64,000 nt of DNA from Rhizobium leguminosarum bv. trifolii WSM2297 (GTDB lineage: Bacteria; Pseudomonadota; Alphaproteobacteria; Rhizobiales; Rhizobiaceae), in assembly GCF_000271845.1 (NCBI RefSeq), contig NZ_JH719393.1, forward strand, positions 682,001 through 746,000. The letters are read 5' to 3'. How positions within the stretch are numbered: the first letter of the stretch is position 1; every line of letters begins with the position of its first letter. The notes beneath the pieces were generated by a model. That model saw nothing but the letters and a program-made list of their open reading frames with translations, was not told the origin of the DNA and searched no databases. Positions 18,450-27,479 of this stretch are shown here, one piece after another. The translations under genes were made by a program, and so were the position numbers.

Positions 18450-19364
18450 TCAATCATGCCGTGAGAGGAAATCGGAAACGGTCGCCAGGCAAAGCTGCTT
18501 TTCCTCGACATGCGGCATATGGCTGGAATTTTCGAAGAGCACCCATTCGCAGCCGGGGACACGTTCGAGGTAGGGCCGTACGACCAGCGGTGTCGCCTCG
18601 TCGTATTTTCCCGAGATCAGCAGCGTCGGGGCTTCGATCCGGTCGAGCCTGTTCTCGATCGTCCAGTCCTTCATCGTGCCGATGACGTGAAATTCGGTCG
18701 GACCGTTCATGTTGCGATAGACGGTGTTGTCCTCGTCCATGATGGCGAAGGTCCGCGCCACTTCGGGCGGCCACGGCACGACGCGGCAGACATGGCGGTC
18801 GTAAAAGACGCGCGAGGCGGCGATATAGTCCGGGTCGGTCAGGCTTCCCGCCAGCTCGTGCTTCAGCAGCGTGTCCTGCACCTCTTTCGGCAGCTCCTGC
18901 CTGAGCCGGTTCGCCTCCGAAACCCAGGTATGCATGTTGGCCGGCGAGTTGGCGATGACAAGCGCCTTCAGGCCCTGTGGCCGGCGCACCGCATGTTCGG
19001 CCCCGAGCATGCCGCCCCAGGATTGGCCGAGGTAGGCATAACGATCCTGGATGCCGAGATGGGCAAGCAACGCGTCCAGCTCCTCGAGAAACAGGCCGAC
19101 CGTCCAGAAATCCGGGCCTTTTTCCGGAAGCCGGGTGGAATTTCCGTTGCCGAGCTGGTCGTAGTGAATGACGGGGCGGCCGTCGAGGGCGGCGATATCC
19201 TTGAAGGAATCGACATAGTCATGGGTGCAGCCGGGCCCGCCATGGGCGACGACGAGCGGCAGTTTGTCACCTTCCAGCGAACCGGTGATGCGATACCAGG
19301 TGCGATAGTCGCGAAAGGGCAAATAGGCTTCATTCGTCACGATTTCGGCCACCGGCGTCTCCAT
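18450..19364 (-). CDS. Proline iminopeptidase-like alpha/beta hydrolase (first of two flanking a LuxR solo)
   Basis: 304 residues from METPVAEIV at 19364; a GTG at 19418 overlapping the luxR stop would add 18 residues and is an alternative. Alpha/beta-hydrolase of peptidase family S33: oxyanion loop [12 protein letters not shown], nucleophile Ser in [15 protein letters not shown], acid Asp in GKYDEATP and His in SSHMPHVEE. The family releases N-terminal amino acids or hydrolyses amino-acid amides. The gene lies downstream of and in line with the LuxR solo gene; a 26-nt element shared with the divergent hydrolase promoter overlaps the luxR 3' end. This arrangement is the hallmark of plant-responsive LuxR solos, whose pip gene is the regulated target. 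Confidence 0.9.
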   Translation of the reverse strand: METPVAEIVTNEAYLPFRDYRTWYRITGSLEGDKLPLVVAHGGPGCTHDYVDSFKDIAALDGRPVIHYDQLGNGNSTRLPEKGPDFWTVGLFLEELDALLAHLGIQDRYAYLGQSWGGMLGAEHAVRRPQGLKALVIANSPANMHTWVSEANRLRQELPKEVQDTLLKHELAGSLTDPDYIAASRVFYDRHVCRVVPWPPEVARTFAIMDEDNTVYRNMNGPTEFHVIGTMKDWTIENRLDRIEAPTLLISGKYDEATPLVVRPYLERVPGCEWVLFENSSHMPHVEEKQLCLATVSDFLSRHD

Positions 19365-19406
19365 CATTTGGCATCTCGAAAACCATAACGCGGCGGCAGC
19401 GGTGAC

Positions 19407-19432
19407 GGCAGCTATCACAAGTTATAGGGTGG
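19407..19432 (-). promoter_or_regulatory. Candidate lux-box-like element upstream of the minus-strand pip-like gene
   Basis: On the minus strand it reads CCACCCTATAACTTG followed by TGATAGCTGCC and matches 22 of 26 positions of the element at 20240-20265. Its core on the plus strand, CTATCACAAGTTATAG, is an interrupted dyad (CTAT...ATAG). It covers the last five codons and stop of the luxR gene and ends about 43 nt before the pip-like start codon. Confidence 0.6.
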
Positions 19433-20212
19433 CCAGTTCTGGGCCGGCCGGTCTTCGAGCAGGCGGTAATGGGTGGCGCGCACCACGGCCTGAGTGCGGT
19501 TGCGGGCGCCGAGTTTCTTTGCCGCGGCGTTCAGATGCATGACGACGGTCGGCACCGAACGGCCGATGATGCGGGAAATCTCCTTGGCGGAATAACCTTC
19601 CGCCGAATGGCGCAGGCACTCGCGTTCGCGCTCGGTCAGGCGAACCGTGCCGACGCTGCGTGCCCGCGCATCGAAAAGCGAATAGGCGGTCTCGTGGAAG
19701 ACATGGGCGAGCAGGTTGAAGTCGGCGATATAACGCAACGCATGCCGTTCGAAATCGTCGTTCCGGCCGAAGCGGATGCCGGTGACCGTCGCATAGTCGC
19801 CGCGCGGCATATGAACCGGGACGGTGACGCCTGTCGACATGTCGCGTTCGCTCAAATAGCGCGTCACCGGCGCCGTGTCGTCATTCATGAAACGGTTGAT
19901 CAGCGTGTCGGCGTCGGTGTCATAGTTCCAGAAGAACGGCGCGGAGGTGCGCAGCGCCACCTGCTGGACCGGATCGATGCGGAAATAACCGCGATCGAAC
20001 CAGTAATCGTGCATGTCGTCGGAAATGTTCCTGAGCTTCAGCAGCGATGGGATCATGATCGCGCCGTCGAGATCGTAGGGCACCGGCGTATAGTCGTAGA
20101 TCAGCGCCTCGAAGCCGATCTGCTTCATCGCCTCGAAGGCATGGTCGATGCGGCCGTCCAACGTTTCATGCGCTGTAAACTGCCGTCTGATCGTTCCGAT
20201 ATCGTCAAGCAT
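19415..20212 (-). CDS. LuxR solo of the plant-responsive (OryR/NesR/PipR) subfamily
   Basis: 265 residues from the ATG at 20212 (GGGAGCC upstream). The N-terminal autoinducer-binding domain has [17 protein letters not shown]: Met67 and Trp71 sit where acyl-homoserine-lactone receptors have Trp57 and Tyr61 (TraR numbering), while Asp80, Pro81 and Trp95 keep the invariant Asp70, Pro71 and Trp85. These two substitutions define LuxR solos that respond to plant compounds instead of AHLs. The C-terminal helix-turn-helix is [20 protein letters not shown] then [20 protein letters not shown]. No luxI homologue is present. Flanking pip-like genes on both sides and a peptide ABC transporter complete the arrangement known for Pseudomonas PipR. 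Confidence 0.92.
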   Translation of the reverse strand: MLDDIGTIRRQFTAHETLDGRIDHAFEAMKQIGFEALIYDYTPVPYDLDGAIMIPSLLKLRNISDDMHDYWFDRGYFRIDPVQQVALRTSAPFFWNYDTDADTLINRFMNDDTAPVTRYLSERDMSTGVTVPVHMPRGDYATVTGIRFGRNDDFERHALRYIADFNLLAHVFHETAYSLFDARARSVGTVRLTERERECLRHSAEGYSAKEISRIIGRSVPTVVMHLNAAAKKLGARNRTQAVVRATHYRLLEDRPAQNWPPYNL

Positions 20213-20239
20213 GGGCGGCTCCCGGGTTCGGCACGACGC

Positions 20240-20265
20240 CCACCCTATCACTTCTTATAGCTGGC
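20240..20265 (+). promoter_or_regulatory. Candidate lux-box-like element in the luxR / pip-like divergent promoter
   Basis: Reads CCACCCTATCACTTC then TTATAGCTGGC on the plus strand, with the dyad CTATCACTTCTTATAG at 20245-20260. It lies 28 nt upstream of luxR and about 75 nt before the plus-strand pip-like ATG. With its twin at 19407-19432 it shares the same orientation relative to the hydrolase gene it precedes. Confidence 0.6.
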
Positions 20266-20340
20266 ACAGAATGCGATTTAAGGTAAAAATTTAGCCATGC
20301 CCAAATATTGAGCAAGCGAAATTTTCTGCCGGAGCAATCA

Positions 20341-21231
20341 ATGTGGCGTGAAATACAGCCGGACGCGCGATTCGAGATCGATGTCGATGGCTATCGCGTC
20401 GTTGCCTACAGTTTCGGGACCGGCGGCGAGACGGTTTTCTGCCTGAACGGCGGACCAGGCCTGCCCTGCGATTACCTGCGCGAGGCGCATTCCTGCCTCG
20501 TCGACAAGGGTTATCGCGTCGTCGCTTTCGACCAGCTCGGTACCGGAGCCTCCGACCGGCCGGACGATCTCTCGCTCTGGACGATCGGCCGTTATGTCGA
20601 GGAGACGGAGACGGTGCGCAAGGCGCTGGGGCTCGGCAAGGTCCACATGCTCGGTCACTCGTGGGGCGGATGGCTGGCGATCGAATATGCGCTGACCTAT
20701 CCTGAGAAGCTGAAGACGCTGATCCTCGAGGATACCGTCGCCGACATGCCGCATCTGATCTCGGAACTGGAGCGGCTGCGCGCCGCGCTCGGTGCCGAAA
20801 CCGTCTCGATGATGCAGAAGCACGAGGCGCAGGGCACCTACGAACACCCGGAATATCTCGCTGCCGTCACCATCCTCAACTACCGCCATGTCTGCCGCCT
20901 GCCGGAATGGCCGGCGCCGGTGCGCCGCTCGCTCGACGATTGGAACATGGCGCCCTATGCGACGATGCAGGGGCCGAACGAGTTTCTCTATATCGGCAAT
21001 CTCAAGGACTGGAACCGCATCCCCGACCTGCCGCGGCTGACGCTGCCGGTGCTGATCACCACGGGAGAGCATGACGAGCTGACACCGGCCTGCGCGCTCA
21101 GGATGAAGCTGGCGCTGCCGAATGCCCAGCTCAAGGTGTTTGCCAATGCCAGCCACATGCCGTTCTATGAGAACCCGCAGGATTATTATCCGGCACTTCT
21201 CGATTTTCTCGCCCGGCACGAGGCAGACTGA
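20341..21231 (+). CDS. Second proline iminopeptidase-like alpha/beta hydrolase
   Basis: 296 residues from the ATG at 20341, with GGAG 6 nt upstream; a TTG at 20308 would add 11 residues. S33-type hydrolase: CLNGGPGLPCDYL oxyanion loop, GTGASDRP, nucleophile Ser in MLGHSWGGWLAIEYA, Asp in GEHDELTP and His in ASHMPFYENP. It resembles the minus-strand hydrolase across the length (both keep Y-RHVCR and the MxGPxEF segment), so the two are paralogues. Transcribed divergently from the LuxR solo and followed 51 nt later by four ABC-transporter genes, it likely processes a compound imported by that transporter. Confidence 0.9.
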   Translation: MWREIQPDARFEIDVDGYRVVAYSFGTGGETVFCLNGGPGLPCDYLREAHSCLVDKGYRVVAFDQLGTGASDRPDDLSLWTIGRYVEETETVRKALGLGKVHMLGHSWGGWLAIEYALTYPEKLKTLILEDTVADMPHLISELERLRAALGAETVSMMQKHEAQGTYEHPEYLAAVTILNYRHVCRLPEWPAPVRRSLDDWNMAPYATMQGPNEFLYIGNLKDWNRIPDLPRLTLPVLITTGEHDELTPACALRMKLALPNAQLKVFANASHMPFYENPQDYYPALLDFLARHEAD

Positions 21232-21282
21232 TGCAAGAGCAAGCGGACCGAAGCCGACGAAGACAGAGGGGCGATCGCCGTC

Positions 21283-22221
21283 ATGCATCGCTATAAATTC
21301 GTTCTGACGCGACCGCTGCAGTTCCTGCCGGTCATTTTCGGGATCAGCGTCATCACCTTCATTCTGGTCCGGTTGATCCCCGGCGATCCGGCGCGCAACA
21401 TCCTCGGCACGCGCGCCACGCCGGCAGCGATTGCCAGCATCCGTGCCCAATACGGTCTCGATCAGCCGATGTGGCTGCAATATGTCTATTTCCTCAAGAA
21501 CCTCGCCAACGGCGAGATGGGCAAGTCGATCCTCTACAAGATCGACGTGCTGAAGCTGATCGTCACCCGCATCGAGCCGACGCTTGCGCTCGTCGTCTCC
21601 AGCGTCGTGCTGTCGGTGCTGATCGCGGTGCCGATGTCGGCGATCGCCGCACGCAATGCCGGCCGGGCGCCCGATCATGCGGTGCGCATCGTCTCGACCT
21701 TTGGCATCGGTTTCCCGCCTTTCTGGCTGGGGTTGATGTTGATCATTCTCTTCAGCGTCGAACTCGGTGTTCTCCCGGTTTCCGGCTACGGCGCCACGCT
21801 CGGCGATAAGTTTTCGCATCTGGTGCTGCCGAGCCTGACGGTGGCGCTGTCGCTCTCGACCGTGCTGACCCGCAGCCTGCGGGCGGCGATGATCGAGCAG
21901 CTGAAATCGGATGTCGCGACGGCGGCGCGCGCGCGCGGCATGCCTGAGGGCATCGTTTTCTGGCGGCATGTGTTGCCGAATTCGCTGGTGCCGACGATCA
22001 ATCTGCTTGCCGTCAATATTGGCTGGCTGATCGGCGGTACGGTGGTGGTCGAGAGCGTCTTTGCGCTGCCCGGCATGGGCCAGCTCCTCGTCAGGGCGAT
22101 CTTTTCACGCGACTATATGGTGGTCCAGGGCGTCGCCATGGTCTTTGCCTGCGCCACCGTGCTCATCAATTTCATCGCCGACATCGTCACCGTCACCGTC
22201 GACCCGAGGGTGACGCTATGA
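21283..22221 (+). CDS. Peptide-type ABC transporter permease (DppB/OppB family)
   Basis: 312 residues with six predicted membrane segments. The N-terminus PLQFLPVIFGISVITFILVR followed by LIPGDPAR is the classical DppB opening. The cytoplasmic EAA loop, contacting the ATPase, is in ATAARARGMPEGIVFWRHVL. ATGA overlap with the next permease gene shows tight coupling. First transporter gene after the pip-like hydrolase. In the Pseudomonas PipR system the neighbouring transporter imports the plant-derived signal; the same role is inferred here. Confidence 0.93.
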   Translation: MHRYKFVLTRPLQFLPVIFGISVITFILVRLIPGDPARNILGTRATPAAIASIRAQYGLDQPMWLQYVYFLKNLANGEMGKSILYKIDVLKLIVTRIEPTLALVVSSVVLSVLIAVPMSAIAARNAGRAPDHAVRIVSTFGIGFPPFWLGLMLIILFSVELGVLPVSGYGATLGDKFSHLVLPSLTVALSLSTVLTRSLRAAMIEQLKSDVATAARARGMPEGIVFWRHVLPNSLVPTINLLAVNIGWLIGGTVVVESVFALPGMGQLLVRAIFSRDYMVVQGVAMVFACATVLINFIADIVTVTVDPRVTL

Positions 22222-23069
22222 GTATCGAGGCGATTGCTCCTGCATCTCCCGGATGGCGCCGGTTCTTTGACCGGCGGTGGATGCTTGCCGTCGGTGCCGG
22301 CCTGCTGCTGTTCTTCGTCCTGCTGGCGATCGCCGCGCCTGTTATCGCGCCCTACGATCCGATCATGCAGGACGCCGAGGTGCGCCTGCAGGCGCCTTCC
22401 CTGCTGCATCCGTTCGGCACCGACAATTTCGGCCGCGATATGCTCTCGCGCGTCATCTGGGGCGCGCGCCTCGACCTGCAGATGGCCCTGATCGGCGTCA
22501 TCTTCCCCTTCCTGATCGGAACGACGGTCGGCACCATTGCCGGTTTCTTCGGCGGTATCGTCGACGCGCTGTTCATGCGCCTCGTCGACATCATTCTCGC
22601 CTTCCCCTTCCTCGTGCTAATGCTGTCGATCATCGCAATCCTCGGCCCCGGCCTCGGCAGCTTCTACATCGCCATGGCGCTGGTCGGCTGGGTGTCCTAC
22701 GCGCGGTTGATCCGGGCGCAGATGCTGGTGCTGAAAAGCAGCGACTACGCCATTGCCGCCGTCAGCCTCGGCTTCAGCCGCTCCCGCATCATGTTCCGCC
22801 ACCTGCTGCCGAACGCGATCGCCGGTTCGATCGTCTTTTCGATGTCGGATGCGACGCTGGTGCTGCTCAGCGGTGCGGCCGTCAGCTATCTCGGCCTCGG
22901 CGTCCAGCCGCCGATCGCCGAATGGGGCGTCATGGTTGCGGAAGGACAGAGCTTCATCACCACTGCCTGGTGGATCACGCTGTTTCCCGGCCTCTCCATC
23001 GTCTGCCTCGCTTTCGGCTTCAGCATGCTGGGCGACGCGCTCGGCGAATTACTGGGGGTGCATGAATGA
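22218..23069 (+). CDS. Peptide-type ABC transporter permease (DppC/OppC family)
   Basis: 283 residues. After a short N-terminal OppC_N segment with one membrane helix it has APYDPIMQDAEVRLQAPSLL then HPFGTDNFGRDMLSRVIWGA, the DppC hallmark, and an EAA loop at AAVSLGFSRSRIMFRHLLPN. Five further membrane helices. Overlaps both neighbours by 4 nt. Forms the heterodimeric channel with the preceding permease. Confidence 0.93.
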   Translation: MSIEAIAPASPGWRRFFDRRWMLAVGAGLLLFFVLLAIAAPVIAPYDPIMQDAEVRLQAPSLLHPFGTDNFGRDMLSRVIWGARLDLQMALIGVIFPFLIGTTVGTIAGFFGGIVDALFMRLVDIILAFPFLVLMLSIIAILGPGLGSFYIAMALVGWVSYARLIRAQMLVLKSSDYAIAAVSLGFSRSRIMFRHLLPNAIAGSIVFSMSDATLVLLSGAAVSYLGLGVQPPIAEWGVMVAEGQSFITTAWWITLFPGLSIVCLAFGFSMLGDALGELLGVHE

Positions 23070-24775
23070 GCGGCTCCGTGCTGTCCGTCCGTGATCTCAC
23101 AGTCAGCGCCGATACCGGTTCCGGCCGGCGCACGCTGCTCGATGCGGTTTCGCTCGATCTCGGCAAGGGGGAGATCCTCGGTCTCGTCGGCGAGAGCGGC
23201 TCGGGCAAGAGCCTGTTCTGCCGCTCCCTGGTGCGGCTGCTGCCCTCTTCGCGATTGACGATCGACCGCGGCTCGGCGCTGCTCGAAGGGCGCGACCTCA
23301 TGCAGGTCGACGATGGCGAGATGCTGAAGGTGCGTGGTGGCGAGATCGGCATGATCTTCCAGAACCCGACCAGCCATCTCGACCCGGTGATGCGGATCGG
23401 CAACCAGATCGCCGAGGGCATCCGCTATCATCAGGGCCTCGGCGCCCGCGAGGCCCGCACCGCCGCGACGGAAATCCTCGCACAGGTCGGTTTTCCCGAT
23501 CCCGTGCGCCAGTATGACAGCTATCCACACGAATTTTCCGGCGGCATGCGGCAGCGGGCGATGATCGGCGTGGCGCTCTCCTGCAACCCGAAGATCCTGA
23601 TCGCCGACGAGCCGACAACGGCGCTCGACGTGACCATCCAGGCACAGATTCTTCGGCTGTTGATCGACATTCGCGACCGGCGCGGGCTGTCGATCATTCT
23701 GATCACCCATGATCTCGGCATCGTCGCCCAGACCTGCGACCGCATCGCCGTTCTGCGTGGCGGCAAGCTCATCGAAGAGGGGCCGAAGCGGACGATCCTG
23801 GCGCGGCCGCAGCATCCCTATACGATCGACCTGATCAACAGCCACCCTTCCCTGCCCGCCGAGACGCCCGCGCTGCTGCTGGACATTGCCGCGGCCAGCC
23901 GGCCGGCGAGACCATTGCTCGAAATCGACGATCTCCACGTGCGCTTCAAGGCCGGTGGCAGCCTGTTCAAGGGCGGCGCCACGACGGTCAGCGCCGTTTC
24001 CGGCGTCAGCCTCCAGATCATGCCGGGTGAGACGGTCGGCATCGTCGGCGAATCCGGCAGCGGCAAGAGCACGCTTGCCCGCGCCATGCTCGGCCTCACC
24101 CGGCTTTCCTCCGGTCACGTCAGCTTCGACGGCGTCGATCTGGCCCAGCAGAAAAGCGCCGGTCTCGCAAAGCTCAGGCGCGAGGCGGCGATGGTGTTCC
24201 AGGATCCTTACAACGCGCTCAATCCGCGGCTGACGATCGGGCAGATGCTGGCCGAGGTGCTGAAGGTGCAGGGCAAGGTGGCGAAGGCCGATATCCCGGC
24301 GCGGATCGACACGCTGCTTGATCTCGTCGGCCTCGAACGCGAATTCGCCGGCCGCAAACCGCGCAGCATGAGCGGTGGCCAGTGCCAGCGCGCCGGCATC
24401 GCCCGGGCTCTCGCCGTCGACCCGAAGTTGATCATCGCCGACGAATGCGTTGCCGCCCTCGACGTCACCATTCAGGCGCAGATCATCGAACTCTTCCGCG
24501 ACCTCACGGCGAAGATGAACCTGACGCTGATCTTCATCGCCCACGATCTGGCGATCGTCCGCAATCTCTGCGAACGCGTCGTTGTGATGTATCGCGGCGA
24601 GATCGTCGAGCAAGGCCGTTCCGAAGAGGTCTTCGCCCGGCCCAAGCACGCCTATACGGCGGCGCTGATCGCCGCCATTCCCGATATCGATCCTGACAAG
24701 CCGTTGCTGCAAGGCGCCGGCGGCAGGGATGATCGGCCATCGATACCGATCCAACCCATCAGACGCATGCCATAA
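23066..24775 (+). CDS. Fused dual ABC ATPase for peptide-type transport (DppD-DppF fusion)
   Basis: 569 residues containing two complete nucleotide-binding domains. Domain 1: Walker A GESGSGKS near residue 47, signature EFSGGMRQRAMIG, Walker B ILIADEPTTALD. Domain 2: Walker A GESGSGKST near residue 330, signature SMSGGQCQRAGIA, Walker B LIIADECVAALDV, where Cys-Val replaces the usual Pro-Thr/Ser. Each domain ends in an oligopeptide-type C-terminal extension. Energises the permease pair; overlaps the upstream gene by 4 nt. Confidence 0.93.
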   Translation: MSGSVLSVRDLTVSADTGSGRRTLLDAVSLDLGKGEILGLVGESGSGKSLFCRSLVRLLPSSRLTIDRGSALLEGRDLMQVDDGEMLKVRGGEIGMIFQNPTSHLDPVMRIGNQIAEGIRYHQGLGAREARTAATEILAQVGFPDPVRQYDSYPHEFSGGMRQRAMIGVALSCNPKILIADEPTTALDVTIQAQILRLLIDIRDRRGLSIILITHDLGIVAQTCDRIAVLRGGKLIEEGPKRTILARPQHPYTIDLINSHPSLPAETPALLLDIAAASRPARPLLEIDDLHVRFKAGGSLFKGGATTVSAVSGVSLQIMPGETVGIVGESGSGKSTLARAMLGLTRLSSGHVSFDGVDLAQQKSAGLAKLRREAAMVFQDPYNALNPRLTIGQMLAEVLKVQGKVAKADIPARIDTLLDLVGLEREFAGRKPRSMSGGQCQRAGIARALAVDPKLIIADECVAALDVTIQAQIIELFRDLTAKMNLTLIFIAHDLAIVRNLCERVVVMYRGEIVEQGRSEEVFARPKHAYTAALIAAIPDIDPDKPLLQGAGGRDDRPSIPIQPIRRMP

Positions 24776-24794
24776 CAACGAAGGGAACCAATTC

Positions 24795-26309
24795 ATGACA
24801 AACAGGTGGAAATCAATCGGGCTCGCAGCCTTCCTCGCCGGCCTGACGCTCAGCGCAAGCTATGCCGAGGCCGCCGGCGTTCTCACCATCGGCCGCCGCG
24901 AGGATTCAACGACATTCGATCCGATCAAGACCGCCCAGAATATCGACAACTGGGTGTTTTCAAACGTCTACGACGTGCTGATCCGCGTCGACAAGACAGG
25001 TACGAAGCTGGAACCGGGCCTTGCCGAAAGCTGGACCGCCTCGGATGACGGGCTGACCTACACCTTCAAGATCCGCGATGCGAAATTCTCCGACGGTTCG
25101 CCGCTGACGGCGGAAGACGCCGCCTACAGCCTGCTGCGCATCCGCGATGATGCTGCCTCGCTCTGGAGCGATTCCTACAAGGTGATCGACACGGCGGTTG
25201 CGACCGATGCGCATACGCTGACGATCAAGCTCAAGAATCCGTCGGCGCCGTTCCTGTCGACGCTGGCGCTGCCGAATGCTTCCGTCATCTCCAAGAAGGG
25301 CATGGAATCGCTCGGCGCCGACGCCTATGGCGAGAAGCCGATCGCATCGGGCGCCTTCACTGTCGAGGAATGGCGGCGCGGCGACCGGGTCATTCTGAAG
25401 AAGAACCCCAATTTCTGGCAGGCTGACCGCGTCAAGCTCGACGGCGTCGAATGGATCTCGGTGCCGGACGACAATACCCGCATGCTGAACGTCCAGGCGG
25501 GCGAACTGGATACGGCGATCTTCGTGCCTTTCTCTCGCGTCGGGGAGCTGAAGAAGGACCCGAACCTCAACGTCGATATCGATGCTTCGACTCGCGAGGA
25601 TCATCTGCTGATCAATCATGCGCATGGGGCGCTCGGCAAGAAGGAAGTCCGCCAGGCGCTGGATCTGGCGATCGACAAGAAGGCGATCGTCGATACTGTC
25701 ACCTTCGGCCAGGGCACGGTCGCCAATTCATATATCCCGAAGGGCGCGCTCTACTATTACGCCGACAATCTGCAGCGGCCTTACGATCCGGCGAAGGCAA
25801 AGGAGCTGCTGGCGGCCGCCGGTGCCTCCGACCTGACGCTGAATTACTTGGTCCGTGCCGGCGACGAAGTCGATGAACAGACGGCCGTGCTGGTTCAGCA
25901 GCAGTTGCAGAAGGCCGGCATTACGGCCAATCTGCAGAAGGTCGATCCGAGCCAGGAATGGGACATGACCGTTGCCGGCGATTACGACATCTCGGTCAAC
26001 TACTGGACCAACGATATTCTCGATCCGGACCAGAAAACCACCTTCGTGCTCGGTCACGATTCCAACAACAACTATTCGACCAACTACAAGAATGAGGCGG
26101 TCAAGGAACTGGTCGCCAAAGCGCGCCTCGAGCTCGACCCGAAGAAACGCGAAGAAATGTATGTCGATCTGCAGAAGATGGCCAAGGACGACGTCAACTG
26201 GATCGACCTCTATTACAGCCCCTATATCAACGTCTCGCGCAAGAATATCGAGAACTTCTACCAGAACCCGCTCGGCCGGTTCTTCCTGGAAGACACCGTC
26301 AAGAACTGA
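24795..26309 (+). CDS. Peptide-type ABC transporter substrate-binding protein (SBP_bac_5 family)
   Basis: 504 residues from the ATG at 24795 (AAGGGAAC upstream). A Sec signal peptide (about 1-26: NRWK, a hydrophobic core, ASYAEAA) precedes the mature domain. SBP family 5 features: LEPGLAESWTASDDGLTYTF, FSDGSPLTAEDA, and GSG-like IASGAFTVEEW. Last gene of the pip-like/ABC operon, 20 nt after the ATPase. By position it corresponds to the binding protein that delivers the inducer in Pseudomonas PipR systems. Ligand not deducible. Confidence 0.93.
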   Translation: MTNRWKSIGLAAFLAGLTLSASYAEAAGVLTIGRREDSTTFDPIKTAQNIDNWVFSNVYDVLIRVDKTGTKLEPGLAESWTASDDGLTYTFKIRDAKFSDGSPLTAEDAAYSLLRIRDDAASLWSDSYKVIDTAVATDAHTLTIKLKNPSAPFLSTLALPNASVISKKGMESLGADAYGEKPIASGAFTVEEWRRGDRVILKKNPNFWQADRVKLDGVEWISVPDDNTRMLNVQAGELDTAIFVPFSRVGELKKDPNLNVDIDASTREDHLLINHAHGALGKKEVRQALDLAIDKKAIVDTVTFGQGTVANSYIPKGALYYYADNLQRPYDPAKAKELLAAAGASDLTLNYLVRAGDEVDEQTAVLVQQQLQKAGITANLQKVDPSQEWDMTVAGDYDISVNYWTNDILDPDQKTTFVLGHDSNNNYSTNYKNEAVKELVAKARLELDPKKREEMYVDLQKMAKDDVNWIDLYYSPYINVSRKNIENFYQNPLGRFFLEDTVKN

Positions 26310-26326
26310 GTTCGGGCAGCTCGTCA

Positions 26327-26355
26327 GGCTCCGTCGCCGTAAAGGCGGCGGAGCC
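26327..26355 (+). terminator. Rho-independent terminator of the pip/ABC operon
   Basis: GGCTCCGTCGCC pairs with GGCGGCGGAGCC (one mismatch) around a short GTAAA loop, followed by TCTTCGTT. It lies 18 nt after the binding-protein stop and before the convergent GST gene. Confidence 0.75.
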
Positions 26356-26391
26356 TCTTCGTTGCTGCAACAAGAAGCTGATGCGGCTTGC

Positions 26392-27267
26392 TTACTCGGC
26401 AGCCGCCAGCTTGTCCTGCGTTCTGGTTTCGAAGTCGCTGGCGTCGTGCCGTTCATGCAACTGGCTCGACGGCTCGCCGGAGAGGCGGTTGACCATTCGG
26501 CCGCGCTGCACGGCTGGCCGGCGGTGGATGGTGTCGGCCCAGCGGAGCACGTTCTTATAGTCCTCGACCTGCAGGAATTCGGCCGCGCCGTAGCTCCAGC
26601 CCTTCACCAGGCCGCCATACCAGGGCCAGACCGCGATATCGGCGATCGTGTATTGGCTGCCTGCCAGATATTCGCTTTCGGCGAGGCGGCGATCGAGTAC
26701 GTCGAGCTGACGCTTCACCTCCATGGCGAAGCGGTCGATCGCATATTCGATCTTCGTCGGCGCATAGGCGTAGAAATGGCCGAAGCCGCCGCCGAGATAG
26801 GGTGCGCTTCCCATCTGCCAGAACAGCCATGAAAGGCATTCGGCGCGCTCGGCTGCCTCGGTCGGCAGGAAGGCGCCGAACTTTTCGGCGAGATAGGTGA
26901 GGATGGCGCCGGACTCAAAGACGCGGATCGGCTTCGGACCGCTGCGGTCCATCAGCGCCGGGATCTTCGAGTTGGGATTAACCTCGACGAAGCCGCTTCC
27001 GAATTGGTCGCCATCGCCGATCCTGATCAGCCAGGCGTCGTACTCCGCACCGCTGTGGCCAAGCGCCAGCAATTCCTCGAGCATGATGGTGACCTTCTGG
27101 CCGTTCGGTGTGCCGAGCGAATAAAGCTGCAGCGGGTGACGGCCGATCGGAAGTTCCTTGTCATGCGTCGGGCCTGCTATCGGACGGTTGATGCTGGCGA
27201 ACTCGCCGCCATTTGCCTTGTTCCAGGTCCAAACCTTCGGGGGTACATACTCGGAAGAACCGCTCAT
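26392..27267 (-). CDS. yghU: YghU-type glutathione S-transferase (glutathionyl disulfide-bond reductase)
   Basis: 291 residues. Nu-class GST related to E. coli YghU and YfcG: the extended N-terminus with PPKVWTWNKANGGEFASINRP, then QLYSLGTPNGQKVTIMLEEL with the conserved Thr-Pro-Asn of the glutathione site, VNPNSKIPAL (cis-Pro) and RVFESGAILTYLAEK, followed by the helical domain ending in RGRMVNR. These enzymes bind two glutathiones and reduce small disulfides rather than conjugating. Stand-alone gene convergent with the pip/ABC operon. Confidence 0.9.
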   Translation of the reverse strand: MSGSSEYVPPKVWTWNKANGGEFASINRPIAGPTHDKELPIGRHPLQLYSLGTPNGQKVTIMLEELLALGHSGAEYDAWLIRIGDGDQFGSGFVEVNPNSKIPALMDRSGPKPIRVFESGAILTYLAEKFGAFLPTEAAERAECLSWLFWQMGSAPYLGGGFGHFYAYAPTKIEYAIDRFAMEVKRQLDVLDRRLAESEYLAGSQYTIADIAVWPWYGGLVKGWSYGAAEFLQVEDYKNVLRWADTIHRRPAVQRGRMVNRLSGEPSSQLHERHDASDFETRTQDKLAAAE

Positions 27268-27441
27268 CTTTCAAACTCCTGGCATTGGTCGGATAGATCG
27301 CGACGCCAGTTTGGCCGCCGCATTTTTCCTGACATAGCAGAGGGGATGCGGTTTGTCAGAGGTGTCGGATCGGCTTCACACAATCGTCAGAGCGCTGGCT
27401 TGGTATTAGGTTTTTGCTGTTAAGCTGGGATTTTTGTTATG

Positions 27442-27456
27442 TACCAAAAATTGGTA
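27442..27456. promoter_or_regulatory. parDE operator overlapping the promoter
   Basis: TACCAA-AAA-TTGGTA, a perfect 6-bp inverted repeat. A TATACT hexamer, a good -10 candidate, overlaps its right edge (27455-27460). The parD ATG is 24 nt downstream of the repeat. Position and symmetry fit autorepression by ParD or ParD-ParE. Confidence 0.65.
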
Positions 27457-27479
27457 TACTGGGCTTAAAGGAGATTCAG

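Noticed and set aside
20261..20275. TGGCAC...TGC resembling a sigma-54 promoter before the plus-strand hydrolase gene
   Set aside because: The distance between GG and GC is 8 nt instead of the 10 nt needed for a -24/-12 promoter.
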